Notes: a model not told the origin generated them from the letters alone. DNA of 64,000 nt from Zygaena filipendulae (GCA_907165275.2 OU015653.1:1890001-1954000); one strand, 5' to 3'; shown: positions 20,401 to 35,400, counted from the first letter of the stretch. A program made the numbers and translations.

Positions 20401-23400
20401 TCGTACACGCTGTAGCGGCGTTGCGTAGGGCTCATTGACTTCGAGAAGAATGCTAATGGTTTCCAGTTGTTCTCAACCTTTTGTTGTAGTACTGCGCCTA
20501 AACTGTGATCCGAGGCGTCTGTCATTATAGCGAGTTTGCAACCGTGAACGGGGTAGCTTAGCGTTGTTGCTTCGGTAATGCTTTGGCGGCATTTTTCAAA
20601 AGCTTCGTTCGCTTCCGGTGTCCATTCTATTGGCGTTTTGTCATTCTTTTTCTTGTTGTGAAGAAACTTGTTGAGTTCGTGTTGATGATCGGCTTGATGA
20701 GGTAGGCAATCTCGGTAAAAATTAAGCATGCCTAGGAAGCGTCGTAGTTCGACGATTGTCTTCGGTTTCGGGTACGAGGAAATTGCTTCGATGCGATCTA
20801 TCGTAGGTTTGATACCGCTGGCGGAGACTTCGTAGCCTAGGAAGTTTATAGTTTCAACTCCAAACTGGCATTTGTCGACGTTGAGTGTGACGCCGTGTTT
20901 GTCGAGACGTTCTAAGACTTGATGGAGAAGCTTCTTATGGTTGTTTTCATCTTCAGAAAATAGGAGAATGTCGTCGACGAAACAGAAACAGTCTTCTATG
21001 CCTCGGAGAACTTGATGCATGAATCTTTGAAAGGTTTGACTTGCGTTGCGTAGAACGAACGTCATGCATGTAAATTCGTATAGCCCGAACGGAGTGATTA
21101 TGGCTGTTTTCTGTGCATCTTCTTTACTCGCCATGGGAATCCAGTAGTAAGCCATCTTGAGATCAAGTTTCGAAAATATTTTTTTGTTGTTGAGTGGGTA
21201 CGTGAAATCTTGAATGCGTGGTATCGGATAGCGATCGGGTTGCGTCACTGCGTTTAATCTTCGGTAGTCGCCGCATACACGAAGTCCGCCGTCTTTTTTC
21301 GTGACGACGTGTAGAGGGCTGGCCCATGGACTGCTTGAAGGTCTGCAAATGCCAATCTCCATCATCCGATCAAATTCGGCTTTTGCGGCGTTGTATTTGT
21401 CGGGCGGTAGAGGGCGGGCGCGTGCCGAAAGCGGAGGACCCGTCGTTTCGATGTGATGTACGACGTCATGTTTGGCTGGCTGCTTAAGAGACATGGGTCG
21501 GAGAACGCCAGGAAAATGCTTCAAGATATCGTGATATTGTTGGTCGGAGCTCACGATGCGAATGGACTCGGCGGTTGTTGATACTTCAGTGGCGTCGACG
21601 GTAAGCTTGGTTTCGTCGTCGATTAATTTTTTTCTGTGAAGATCCACAAGGAGCTTGTAGTGACGTAAGAAGTCTGCACCCAATATGGAAGTCTTCACGT
21701 CTGCGACAATAAATGTCCAGGTGAAACTGCGCCGTAGTCCCAGGTTGAGCTTGATTGTTTTCTCGCCGTAGGTATTTATCGGTGTGTTGTTTGCCGCGTA
21801 AAGTTTGTAGGTATGTGCGGCCTTTTTCTTAGTTTTCGATGTTGCAGCCCAAACAGATATATCTGCGCCAGTGTCCACGAGGAAACGTTCGTGTGAGTCG
21901 CGATCATGAACACAAAGGCGGTTGCTGATCTTGGGGACACCGACATCCGCCGCGGTCGGTGTCGACGTTAGTTTTCCGACGTCTTGTTACGTTGTGCGCA
22001 CGGTGACTCGCAGCGTATTGCCTTCTTGCCAAACTTGTGATGGTATCTGCATAACCACGTAGGATCGCCAGGCTTCACACGGGATGATGATGAGCGTGAG
22101 TGAGAGCGGTAGCGTCCGCGAAATGGTTGACGAGATGTTTGACGCGTGGTATGCCGTGCTCGCAATTCCGCCACTTGTGATGTGAGTTTTTCCAATCTTG
22201 ATAGGATCTCTGAATACGGTGGCTTGCTTTTCTGTTCTTGCTCGGCCATAGCTTCAGCCTTTTGTTGATTCCTTTTTTCTTCTTGATTGTCGGAGGGTCA
22301 CCACTGTAGCGGAGGTATTACGAGCAGGTAGGTATTTTCGTAAGTATTTCTGTGCTCATGTGCAAGGTGTGCACAATATGTAAGAAATTGTGGTGTAGTG
22401 GTAATATAAATGCGGCTGATGGGTGCCAATTCGAAACTCACGGTTTCTCCCTATAGTTAAAGATTTCATAGCAACTAAACAAAGTTTATTTTTGTTTTAC
22501 AGCACAGCAATATTCGCAATGGAAGGTATAAACGTGGTTATGCCCGTTGAGAATGAGATGGCCAATCCGGGACACTTCCTGGGCTGTCCCGGTGTGTTGA
22601 ACATAACTATGACCTTTGTGGCCGCTCTGTACGGTGTCGTGGGGCTATTTGGCTACCTTAAATACGGCGACGCAGTAAAATCCATCGTGACATTCAACCT
22701 GCCCCAGGATGAAGTGTGAGTGATTACTTCATCTTTTATTAGACACTACCTGTTACCCACGTTAATTTCGGAGATCCCGCGGATATTCCGGAACAAAAAG
22801 TACCCTTTGTCCTTCTCTGTAGATAACCTTGGCAACGTGTATGCAAAATTCGTGATTATCCGTACATATTATGTCCTAACAAATACTTATTTGCTGTTTG
22901 TAATTGTTCACTGTTTTCTCTGACTGACATTGGCATGAATAGTGCGCCTACTTATCCAAGGCGTCTGTTGCCATATTGAAAAAAAAAGAAGAAGAAGAAG
23001 ACATACAAACAAGTAAACTCAAATTAACATTTATACCACGCAGTGGGAATTAAAGACTTCCGTAAATAATGTGCATTTAGCTTACGGGAAAATTTCACGT
23101 ATCTAATTTCCCTAAAAAACCATAAATCAGCAACTTGACGTCTCAACTACGTGTACAGCCATATTGTCAACATTTTTATAGATATGGTCGCAGTTGTCAT
23201 ATTTTGTGTTGGTTGGCAATGATAGAATACCTTTGGTTGGTTGGCAAATAAATTTCTTTTCTTTCTTTCTTCTTTCTTTACAAGGTTTTAGTTGCTAGCC
23301 CAAAGTAGATGGGATAGATAGATAGTTTAAACCCAAGCACCGCGTTGATTGCCCATCTATAACCCAAACCCAATATTTTTTTTTTTTAAAGTTCCGATTT

Positions 23401-26400
23401 GACGGACAAAGATATTTCCTTTGTTTATAGTTGCAACGAACTTAGTAAAACAATAGTGACGAAAATTTATTGAGGATATTGTGGCTGGAATTTACAATAA
23501 CTTTTTCATTACTCATGCTCGGAAAGTAGGTCTGAAGTTGCCTGAGAAGCGGGTTGAAAGTAGCCCTTTTCAGCCCTAGGGAGAATCGCTTTCAACTGAC
23601 AACTGTCAAATTATTAAAAAAAAACTAGGTCTATTTTCACATTTCTATTGAACCATGTTTCAACTTTCTATACAGCCAGCGCGATGTAAAATTGAAATAA
23701 CGTAAAGTTTAAGTAGGTATTAATTAAAATAAAATTCACTCACTTTTTATTAAGCTAATTCCTATTTATATTTTTTTATTTTCTTTAATTAATACTTAAT
23801 AATTAAAGAAAATATTTTTTTTTAGGTCGCCACAATGTAATTAAAAAATATTGGCTGAATAGCCAGCCGGCCAAAGAAAAAGAAATAGGTGGGAAAGTGT
23901 CAAGCGACTATCCGATCTTCACTCATTTTTTCTTTAGCTAATTCCTATTTTTATTTTGACTTTCCTTGCATTCGTAATGAAAAGCACAGTGTTACCCTCG
24001 GGAGAAAGTAACTTATTTAGTGCCTCGAACTATTGGCGCCCTCGCTACGCTCGGGCGCCAAACCCCGTCTCGGCACTAAATGAGTTACTTTCACCCCTTG
24101 GATAACAATGTACTATTACCAGCCTGTGACGAATTAACACATATTTTGATGCATGTGACGAATTTACTTTCAATGTATGGAGTTTACAAAATGTGACGAG
24201 TTTACTTTGTGACATATTGACAACAACCCGGTTTTCTATAAGCGTTATTTTTTTTTTATCATCGAATACTGTATGTACCTTGTTGAATACATTTAATATC
24301 GGCTTAGGTATGAGTAAAATAATACTTTCGGGATTGTTATTGGATTTTGATGCCGAAACGATATTTCGTTTTGTTACCAATGATTTATTCACTTTTCCCT
24401 TTCACGCGTCATTACAGGGGTGATGGATGTGAGCTTGCAAGCTCACGCCTGAGCCCGCTGAGTGATGGGCAGAGGCTTTGGTTATAGTTATAGAACTTCA
24501 CTAGGTAAGATGATTAAACTTAAATAGAGGCGAGTATCTTTATAAAAATTATATTGTTTTAAATTATTGTAACGATAAAACAGCGTCCTGTGAACTTTTA
24601 TTTATTACTGTGTGTACCCCGCAGCTTCGCCCTCGTTAGTTTCAGAGTTTCTGCGGGAATTCCACGATAAAAATCACTCTGTATCCTTTTCTGTACGCCT
24701 AAGAACGTGTACGAAAAATTTCGTGATGATCAGTTGATCCGTTAAGGCGTGAAAGCGTAACTAACAAAGAAATAAACTCACATTCCCATTTACGTATAAT
24801 ATAACATTAAGGATAATATATCTATCTGTTCTCCAAGGTTCCATCCGCTTGAATTTCGCGATTTCCTCGAATAAACATAGAATTTTTTCGGAAATCATAA
24901 GACAGACATTTAGAATTTCAGTATGCCTGTATGAAAAGGAAAAAAATAAGTTCACTGTATCTGTGTTTATCTCGTCCGGTTCATTGAACTCTGAAAAACG
25001 TATCTGCACAAGGTGTTACGGAAAGGTGTAGTCATATTACTGTGATCTGACAATCTTATACAATAATTTGAGTGTGGTATTTAGCTCAAAAACCTTACTT
25101 CGAAATTTCATGACAAAATAAAAAATATTTTTATCGACCACTTCCGCAACAAAATACATATGTCACATCAGTGGATAGATCATCAACTGGTTATAGGTGA
25201 CGGGTTCAAGATCTGCAATAGTTAATAACAGCAAACCTAGCAAATTTTAGGAAAGTTTATTTCATGGTACCGGTTAGTAGTGTCAAATCATTGCAGACGA
25301 TAACGTGAACACGATCGCCAAATATGACTACATTTTTATGCAACAGCCTGTATAAATATAATCATAAATATTATGGTAGCACTTTGTCTGATTCTCTGGT
25401 GGTTTTTTTTATATTTTGCTGCTTCATACGTGTCTCTACTGTAAGTTTACAGGCTTAGAATTTTATTACAGTAGATAAAGGCAGATAACTACCTCCAGGT
25501 ACTTTGTCGTCAAAGGAGATTGAGCCCATACCCTTACGTGGATGACTTCTTTTAAGGCTGTCATATACCAGGTTATCAAGTTTTGCAATACTTGCGATCA
25601 CAAGTCATACGAAAACTACGTTAGTTAGTTAAAAAAAAAACAGATCAAGTCTATAGCAAAAAAACGCAAAAGTTATAGTCAATAACATACGAAACTTTTA
25701 TTAAATTGCGTATCTCGGCGAAACAAATAAACATATTTTTTCTATGCCCAATAACTTCGTCCCTGCACGAGATCCAGATTTGCTGTCATATAAAAAAGTC
25801 TCTAAAATGACTATGATGATAATATAAAAGAAGAATTTTAAAATCTGTTTATCCAAACAACAACCTACTTGTCTAAATATAGTACTTATAATAATGTATA
25901 TTCCGCGTTTCGAGATAAATACGATCGGATATCAAAGCATAATTCTGAAAACATAAATAACATAAGTAACATGTATGTATGTTGGTAAATAGCTTAATGA
26001 AAGCCTATTGGAATATAATATATTGGAAATATCTATTAAAATTGATTAAATATACCCATCGAACAACGAGCTCGACATTGAGTGAATCTCCAAAAGGTAA
26101 TTTAATTAGTAATAAGTATATATACTTGGTGGTTAGGATGTTTACGGTAACTTTGTCTTTGTACTACTTTTTAGATACGTATTCCAACTTTATCGAGGCT
26201 TTGATATTATACAAAAGAAGAATATGAACCTAGTATATAGTGTTCACAGAAAATTTTGACACAAGTAGAATCTTAATGTAACACTTTTATAAATCAAAAT
26301 TTTAATTAGTCCGTCTTTTAGAAAATTAAAAATCATTAGACACGTATTTTTTTATTTTTCAAATAAATGAGAACACAGAGATAAAGCGCATTAAAGTTTA

Positions 26401-29400
26401 GGGTGGCTCGTGACGTCAATTACCGCTACAAGCCGCCATACAAACTGCACTAGTTACCTAATACAATGATGTAATTTAATTTATGCGGTTAAATTAGCTA
26501 AGTTGTATTTATTCATACATTTTTATGGTGCACTAACTATTATTTAGTTAACTACAATATTTTTGGAGTATTTATGTGAGTAAAAACGTGACATGTAAAT
26601 TAATTTTATGAATATAGATGTTATGTTATGTTAGATAGTGACGTCACGCGAAATTTCAACTCAATGTATCGCTGTTATTTTTTGATTACGTAAAAAAAGA
26701 AAAAATACGTGTCCAATATTTTTTATTAATCTACAAGACGGACTAGTCAAATAGCCTATTGTTCACTGACAGCTGAGATTTCCTGTCAGCTCGCTGTCAG
26801 CCTTGCGATACGCACACACGTACAGCACGTGTACGTACGCCGTTCTTTACTTGTGGAAAAGTAGAAGAAGAAGAAGAAGAAAATACATTTATTTCAGCAC
26901 AACACACAAGAAAAAGAAACAAACATCAACAGTGCCTAATCTAAAGAAACATAGATAATATCTCTTGCATGCTCTGCCGAAAGGGTCACCAACTCAGCAT
27001 TAGCTAGGTGCGGGAACACCTAGCGCTGGTTTTCAGTTGGCAGCCCGCTGTCACGCACGGACGGGGGTAACAAAAGAAGAGGTACAGAAAAAAATGATAC
27101 TATACATATAAATACAAGTACACCAACTAAACATAAAAAATATAAAAGATAAATAATATAGAAAAATACAGGTAAATAATTCTTACTGAAATAAACAATA
27201 CATACAAAGTACTTAAACATTATAAATACTGTAAGATCTGTAATACACTACTTATAATACAATAATTATAATACAATACTTTTAGTACAATGAAACTAAA
27301 TTAAGAAATAAATAGAATAATAAAATAGCATTTTCCAATATTCCAATAAGTACTTGAATCAATTCATTTACATGGAGTGTCACCGGGCTGACAGTATAGT
27401 ATTATATTATCTGTGGGGCTGGTATTAAGTATAGTTCTGTTTGTTTCCATGTGTTTATCGATAGATACGTTGAAAAATTTCAGTACACTACAAAACAGTA
27501 ACTTGAAGAAAACAAAAACACATAATGGACCAACCAGTAAACCATTTACACTTACGATTAGTGCAGTTTAAAATTATCTATACTAAGTTTTTATCTAAAG
27601 CACTGCTAAATAAGATTAACGGCCGCACTCAGAGTCGACTTTAATGATTACTTAGTTAAGTATAGATTTTTAAAACAAAACTGCCGCAATCAGAGACGTT
27701 CAGTAAATTAATTTCATTTGGCATTTAATGAGATGTAACTTAATTAGTTAAATGCCAATTTACATTAATTTATTAAACTAGTCTGATTGCGGCAGTTTTG
27801 TTTTAAAAATCTATACTTAACTAAGTAATCATTAAAGTCGACTCTGAGTGCGGCGGTCAGTTTTTTTTTTAATTAGGACTCACACAAATATTTCTTTATT
27901 CTTTATTTTTAGACATTAAAATACAAACGGCGGTCTTCTAGTATAGTTCTTTGTGATGTTTTCCAGACCACAAAGACTCTGATGCAGCACTGCTAATATA
28001 TAAACACTAGCTGTTCCCCGCGGTTTCACTCGCGATAATATCGAAGTTTCCGCAGGAATTCCGTGATAAAAATACCCTATATACTTCTTTGTAGTCCTGA
28101 CAACGTGTGTACAAAATCTGTTGGTGATCGGTTGAGCCGTTAAGGCGTGAAAGCGTAACAAACAAACAAACTCACTTTCGCATTTATAACAGCAAGAATT
28201 AAACAATAAACTTGTTTTCCGTGACGTAGGCATATCGTCCCAAATTTGAATCAACACGCGTAGGGCAAGTAATTTATATAATCAACAGAGCCCTATTAAG
28301 GCTGTTAATTTTAGAAACAGTTGGGGGCAAGTGCCCTCCACCCTGAACATATTGTATTTGTCAAATTACATTCAAATCTGTTCAATCATTAAGGAGGGAT
28401 TCAGTAACAAAAACAAACATTCAAACATCTTCCACAAATATTCCGATCTGCGTATAATATTAGACGAGGTTGTGATTCTAAAATAGACGACGACAAACCA
28501 CAGACAGCCAATCGCTATTAATTAAAATGCCTGGTTTTCAGGAACACCCATAGAATACTTCTGAAACAACGGATATACTCGTAGTAACAGTTACAGTTTC
28601 ACAGATATATTACATGTATTGTACATTGATCGTGATGACTAAATTTAAATTTTTAGTCCGTCTTGTAGATCAATGAAAAATATTGGACTCGTATTTTTAC
28701 TTTTTTTATGTAAGTAATTAAAAAATAATGACGATACATTGAATTGGATGACATAGGTACACTTTGTAGGTACTTAGTTATGACGTCGCGACCTCTAAAC
28801 GCGCGACTCCTAAACTTTAATGCGTTTTATCTAAGTATTTTTTCAACGATTCGAAAAAGCAAAAAAATACATGTCTATAATTTTTTTACTATCTAACTGA
28901 CGGACTAAATAGAATTTTGATTTTCATAATTTGTCATCACGCCCATTACCATTAAGAATGCCACAATGAACACATAACATAAATCATGAGATTTTCCCGC
29001 TCGGGAAAACTTTATGGAAAACTAGCCGACGCCCGCGGTTTCACCCGCGGTCATTTCGAAGTTCCCCCGGGAATTCCGGGATAAAAACTTCACTTCTACT
29101 TTTCTGTACCCCTGATAACGTGCATGCCAAATGTCATCCAAATCCGTTCAGTCGTTTTTGCGTGATTGAGTAACAAACATCCAAACATCCACACTTTCAC
29201 ATTTATAATATTAGTAGGATTACAATACACATTGTTAGTATAGGTAAATAAATATTAGCCAAGTGGTAAATTAATGTGTTTAATACTTATACACGTAGCT
29301 GTAAATAAACTAAAACAACAGACCCGAAAGTTCAAGCTCGCCCACCGTTACCCCTGAAGTTTCGGAGGTATGTGGGGTTGTATGAAGAGCTAGCCTGATG

Positions 29401-32400
29401 TCAGCCGAATTTATTACTCGCCGGGAAAAAACCCTTTTGCAGCGTTTGTCCAAATTTATTTTTTCGACATAAATTGACGATGTGACCCTCTGAACCATGC
29501 AATTTCTTATCGCCAGGAGTTCGTGACACTACTGAAATATGATAAGAGTCGCAAACTCACAAAGCACCAATTTGTTTCCCGATATACTTAAGTATAGGTA
29601 AAATATTGAGAAATTTCCTCACTTTATTATTTTTCACTCAAAGAAAAATTTTTATTGATCCATTTGTCTATACTAAAATTTTAAAGAGGAAAGTTTTTTT
29701 GTTTTTTTGTTTTTTTGTTTGTTACGGTTTAAATCAAAAACTACCGGACCGATTTCAAAAATTCTTTCACCATTAAAAAGCTACATTATGCCTGAGTAAC
29801 ATAGGCTATATTGTAATCCGGAATTCCCGCGGGAACACCAAAATTATCGCAGGTGAAATCGCTAGTAAATTAATAAAATTAAACTCAATAACTACCGGCC
29901 GCATTCAGTCGTTTTAATGATTACTTAATTTTAAGTAAAGATTTTTAAAACAAGACTGCCGCACTCATATACGTTCATTAAATTAATGTTAATTGGCATC
30001 CAACTGAATTTAACTTAATTTGTTAAATGCCAATTAACGTTAATGTCATCACCAATCATAAAAACGACTCTGAGTGCGGACGTATGTCGTTTTTTTTTTT
30101 TTAAATCCATTAGACAGTTTTTGCATTACATGCTTTCAAATAAACCGACAGACAACCGTTTCACTATCAGTAAGTTAACCTAACCTATAGATGAGATAAG
30201 GCTACCTTAGTTAACTGTATCTATTTACATAAAGACACGTGACTTGCTTAACACCAAACCTTATTTGAAGGCAAATGTTAATAATATGTAGGTACATAAT
30301 ATATTAGCATGTATTTAATTAAGGATCAGCAGGAAGCTTTTAGTAATACAAACCATATGTACTTTGAAAGATATAGAGATAGTCCAGATATTGTCTGAGC
30401 TGCGTCGTTACTTTCTCTTAGTCATTTATCCTTTCAGATAATAACGAGTCACTTTACCATGGATTAGGCTCCCAAAATCCCACACTTATTTCTTTTGTTG
30501 TCGCTTATTGTACTCACATGCTTTATCCCGAGGTGTCTCTACCCATATTTTCTTTGTTTACTAGTTTGTGTGCCAATTTCATCCGGAGTCGTTTGGCCGT
30601 TTTCAAATATTCACACAAAACTAATTACCGAAGGATGGAATATAGTTAGCTCGAATAGACGAAATATTTTTGTTTCAACTCCCAATTCAAACTGTACTGG
30701 ACAAAATTCATGAAATTCGGTAGCATGTAGGCATAAGTAATCGTAATATGATTAAGTTAAAATGGCACTTATTTTACATAATAATAAACCATAAGAAATA
30801 GATAGATACAATTCATTTTAATAGAACCTTTAATATTATAAAATCCGACAATCTTTGTCTAATGAGTTATTAAAAGTTCATCAAAGCAGAATTGTAAGTG
30901 TCTCAGTGATATCAAAATTTCACTTTGCAATCAAAGAGAGTATTAGAATCAAAGAGAGGAGAACAATAATGTCCACAACGCTAATGACACAAAGCGGAGA
31001 CGATGTCAGAATAATCGTATTCTGTTGAAAGAGACTGTAATTAAAAATAAAATCTAACTATGGGTATTAACAAATTGTTTCAGCTTATCCATAATAGCAA
31101 GGTTTTTGGTGGCGGTTGCGGTGTTTTTCACATACTGTCTACAAATGTACGCCCCGATGGATATTATTTGGATAAGAATCAAGAGCAGAGTGAGCGAAAA
31201 GTTCCACAATATCGCGCAGATATCGCTCAGGACTGTCAGCGTTGTGATTACTGGTGAGTTCATCAGATAGGCATTTTTTACACAAATTAGTATAGGGCCT
31301 ACTTACTTTACGGGGTTTGAAAATCAAAATTATATTCAATCCGTCTTGAAGATTAATAAAAAATATTGGACACATATTTTTTAATTTTTTACGTAATCAA
31401 AAAAATGACGGAGATAGTACCTTAAGCCGAAATTTCTCGTGACGTCACAACGTAACTGTCATATACAAAGTAGGTAGGTATTTGTAATATAATTTAATGT
31501 GGGTACATTTTTGCTTTATTGTTTTAATAAAGTGAATTATGTGGGTAGTTTGAGATTGTGACATGACCTACTCACTTGTTAATTAGCTACCTAGCTAAAT
31601 ACATCTCTTATATTGACTCCTGAGTTTTAATTACTATTTCATACATATTAGTGGCGACGTTTGGTGAAAAGTGAACAAAATGGATAAAAAAGCAGTGAGA
31701 TTTGATGTTTTCAACCCACAAACAGACAATTGGGATAATTACATAGATCGTTTAAATTTCTGTTTCGAGGCGAATGGAGTCGTATTAGATTCAGATAAAC
31801 GAGCAAATTTTTTTACAATATGCGGTTCGCGAGTGTATGAGACATTAATTGCGTTGATTACACCGAAAAAAGCGACGGAAGTGACTTTTAGTGAGATTGT
31901 AACAATTCTAACCAAACATTTCAGTCCGAAACCGAATGAAATATCAGTGTCGTTTAAATTTTACAAACGTGACCAGAAACGCGGTGAAACAGCGGCGGAC
32001 TACATAGCTAATCTCAGAAAACTTAGTGCGGAGTGTAATTTTACAGATTTAGAGCGAATGTTACGTGACAGACTTGTGTGTGGTATGTCCGATGAGAGGC
32101 TGCAGTACGATCTGCTTAAACTGGACAATCTGCGGTATCAAGACGTGGTGGACGCTATGTTATCTTCTGAAAGCGCGGGTCGAGATGTGCGGATGATACA
32201 TAACGCCGCCACCGGCTCCGCCTCGGGCGCTACGCCCTGCGACCAACAATCGCCCACCGGCGACGCCGTTTCGGAACCGATGGACATTAACGCCGTGCAA
32301 TCGAAGACGAACGTTCGTCTGTGTTATCGCTGCGGTGACCGTCACGGTGGAGAGTGCCGATTTGTCAACGCCGTGTGTCGCTACTGCAGGAAAAAAGGAC

Positions 32401-35400
32401 ACCTAGAAAAAATTTGCATCAGTAAAAAGAAGAACGCAAATCGATTAGTGAACTTCACGGAGGCACCGGGCGATTGCTTGAACGGCATGTACAGTCTGGA
32501 GAGCGCGCAGCGCGTGCCGCCGTACGAAGTGGAGGTGTTAGCGGGGGGCGCTCCCCTCCGCATGCAAGTAGACACGGGCGCCAGCTTCTCCATCGTCAAC
32601 GAGGGCACGTGGCGCGCCCTCCGCGCCCAGGCGCCGCGCGCCGCGCTGCAGCCCGCCGCGCTCGCACTGCGCACATGGACTGGTGCGCCCGTGCCGCTCC
32701 TCGGGCAGATCACGCTGCCTGTGCAATACCGGAACGCGGCGCAGAATTTGCGTCTCATCGTAGCTAAGGGCAATAACGGGCCTAACCTGCTGGGTCGTGA
32801 CTGGCTCGCCCCACTCGATATCGCGTTAAACATAAATTTCGTTTCGTCCGACGAGCGTTTACAAATGGACACAATTATATCGAAGCATAAGGAGGTTTTC
32901 AGGGACGGTCTCGGTACATACCGAGGGCGGCCTGTAAAGATACATATCAAGCCGGGAGCTACACCGAAGTATCTTAAAGCTCGTCCGGTACCATATGCGT
33001 TAAAAGATAGAGTCGAAAAGGAGATAGACAGACTAACGAGCGAAGGAGTATTACGCCCCACATCTTTTTCCGAGTGGGCTACACCTGTCGTGCCGATCGT
33101 TAAAAAGTCAGGAGAAATACGGTTGTGTGTACCGGAGCACCGTCAACGAGGCGACCGAATCAGATACCTATCCGATGCCTACAGCCAGTGAAGTGTTCGC
33201 TACCGTCGCAGGAGGAAAGTTTTTTACTACGCTGGACCTGGATAGAGCTTATACGCAGGTGCTCGTAGATGACGACACTGCAAAGCTACTTACCTTAAAC
33301 ACCTGCAAAGGGTTATATACAGTACATCGATTAGCTTTTGGGGTGAAGGCGTGCCCTGGAATTTTTCAACGACTAATGACTTCTCTATTGGCAGGCATCC
33401 CAGGAGTCGCAGTCCTGATCGACGACATCATTGTGTGTGGATGCACCATGTTACAGATGCAAGAGAGGCTTGATGTCGTACTGGAACGAGTGGAGATAGC
33501 AGGTCTTCGACTCAATAAAAACAAGTGCAAATTTTCAAAGCAGAGAGTCGAGTTCCTAGGTTTCGTCATTGACTCCGAAGGCATTCACCCCGCACCCAGC
33601 AAAGTGGAATCGATAGCAAATACCCCGGAGCCCAAGAATAAACAAGAACTACAAGCTTTTCTTGGCTTGTATAATTTTTATGAGCGGTTCATACCACACA
33701 AGGCGACGTTACTAGAGCCGCTACACCGGCTATTAGACACATCACAGACATGGAAGTGGACGGAACGTGAACAAAAAGCTTTTGACGTAGCGAAATCCCT
33801 TCTAACATTTGATTTGACTTTAGTTCACTACGATGTTAACAAAACATTAATACTGACGTGCGACAGCTCTGAGTATGGAGTTGGAGCAGTACTGGCGCAT
33901 GAGATGGACGGCGGCCAGGAACGTCCGATAGCCATGGCATCTAGGACTCTGCACTCTCATGAACGGCGGTATTCACAGCTGGACAAGGAGGCCGCGTCGA
34001 TCATGTTTGGTATTACAAAGTTCCATAATTACCTCATGGGAAGACGTTTTCGTATCGTGACGGACCACAAGCCACTGCTTGGTATATTTGATCCAAAAAA
34101 ACCGATGCCGAGTATGCTCTCACCGCGTTTAACACGAATCGCTCTAGCACTGACATCTCACGATTACGAGATTGTCTACAATCCAGGCTCTCAAATTGGT
34201 AGTGCAGATAGTTTAAGTCGTTGGCCACAACCGGTACCAGAACAACCGGAACCGCAGCTCTACGAAGTTTTGTTAATGTCTGAAGCTCCTGAAGACTTCC
34301 CATATGATGTACGACACATCGCTGCAGAAACAAAACGGGACAGGACCTTATTACGAGTCATGAACTACATTCAACGGGGATAGCCTGGTAGAGTAACGGA
34401 TATAGACCTACGTCCATACTGGCTTCATCGTTCAGAGTTATCTGTTCAGGACGACTGCATATTGCTGGGTTGTCGTGTAGTAGTACCACTCCCACTCCGA
34501 CAGTTAATTTTGAGAACGTTACACAAGACACATACAGGTATCGTTCAAACTAAGGCACTAGCCAGAAGCTACGTTTGGTGGCCACACCTTAACGAAGATA
34601 TAGAGTCATTGGTAAGTGGCTGCATGAGGTGTCTTGAAACGCGGCACATGCCTGCAAAGACTAGTCATGAGTGGATTACACCTAGTAGACCATGGTCAAG
34701 AATACACATTGACTTTGCCGGGCCGTATCGTACTAAGTATTTTTTAATAATTGTTGATTCATTTTCCCGTTGGCCAGAATTATTCATGGTAAATTCAACC
34801 ACATCAACCACAGTAATTCGTCTTCTAAGAATGACATTTGCTACACATGACTTGTGTGAAGTATTGGTGTCCGACAATGGCACTAATTTTGTATCGAACG
34901 AAATGGAACAGTTTCTAAGAGCGAACCATATTCGTCATGTGACTACGGCACCTTATCACCCAGCTACTAATGGGTTAGCCGAACGTATGGTTCAAACTAT
35001 TAAAGATAAACTGAAGAAAATGGAAGACGTATCATGGGACGTGAAGATTCCAAACTTGCTATTAGGTCTCCGTGTCACACCATGCACTGCAACTAATAAA
35101 AGTCCATCAGAACTACTGATGAAGCGACGTCTGCGTACTGTGCTGGATACTATACATCCCGACAACCTACAGCAAAAAAGAATGGAAGAGCAAATTACCC
35201 ATAATATTCAGATTAAAGCTAGAGAATCGAATGTGGGTCAAAAAGTAATGTTCCGGAATTACAGCAATATTGGGCCAAAATGGTTATCAGGCAAAGTTTG
35301 TGGTAAGAACGGCCCATCTAGTTACGAAATTGAAGCTGATGATGGTGTGAGAGTCAACAGACACATTGACCAGTTAATTAAAAAGAAGGAGAAATCACAG

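Larger units (their letters stand above)
18738..22375 (-). mobile_element. Element A: CsRn1/Kabuki-like Ty3/gypsy retrotransposon
   Basis: A 3638-bp element antisense in intron 5 of the transporter. The two 71-bp LTRs bound a reduced gag and a long pol frame. After the 5' LTR (right side) the minus strand reads TGGTGACCC, matching the first nine bases complementary to a tRNA-Trp 3' end, the primer used by CsRn1-type elements. AAGGGGGATA before the 3' LTR is a good polypurine tract. No clear target duplication is visible, and the left flank repeats a primer-site-like GTGGCGACC. Confidence 0.88.

Noticed and set aside
22423..22923. Two adjacent open frames around exon 6
   Set aside because: Only 22503-22715 is coding; the rest reads through an acceptor, a donor and a Helitron-like fragment.
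32381..33061. 226-codon minus-strand frame
   Set aside because: Shadow of the GC-rich gag-protease region of element B.
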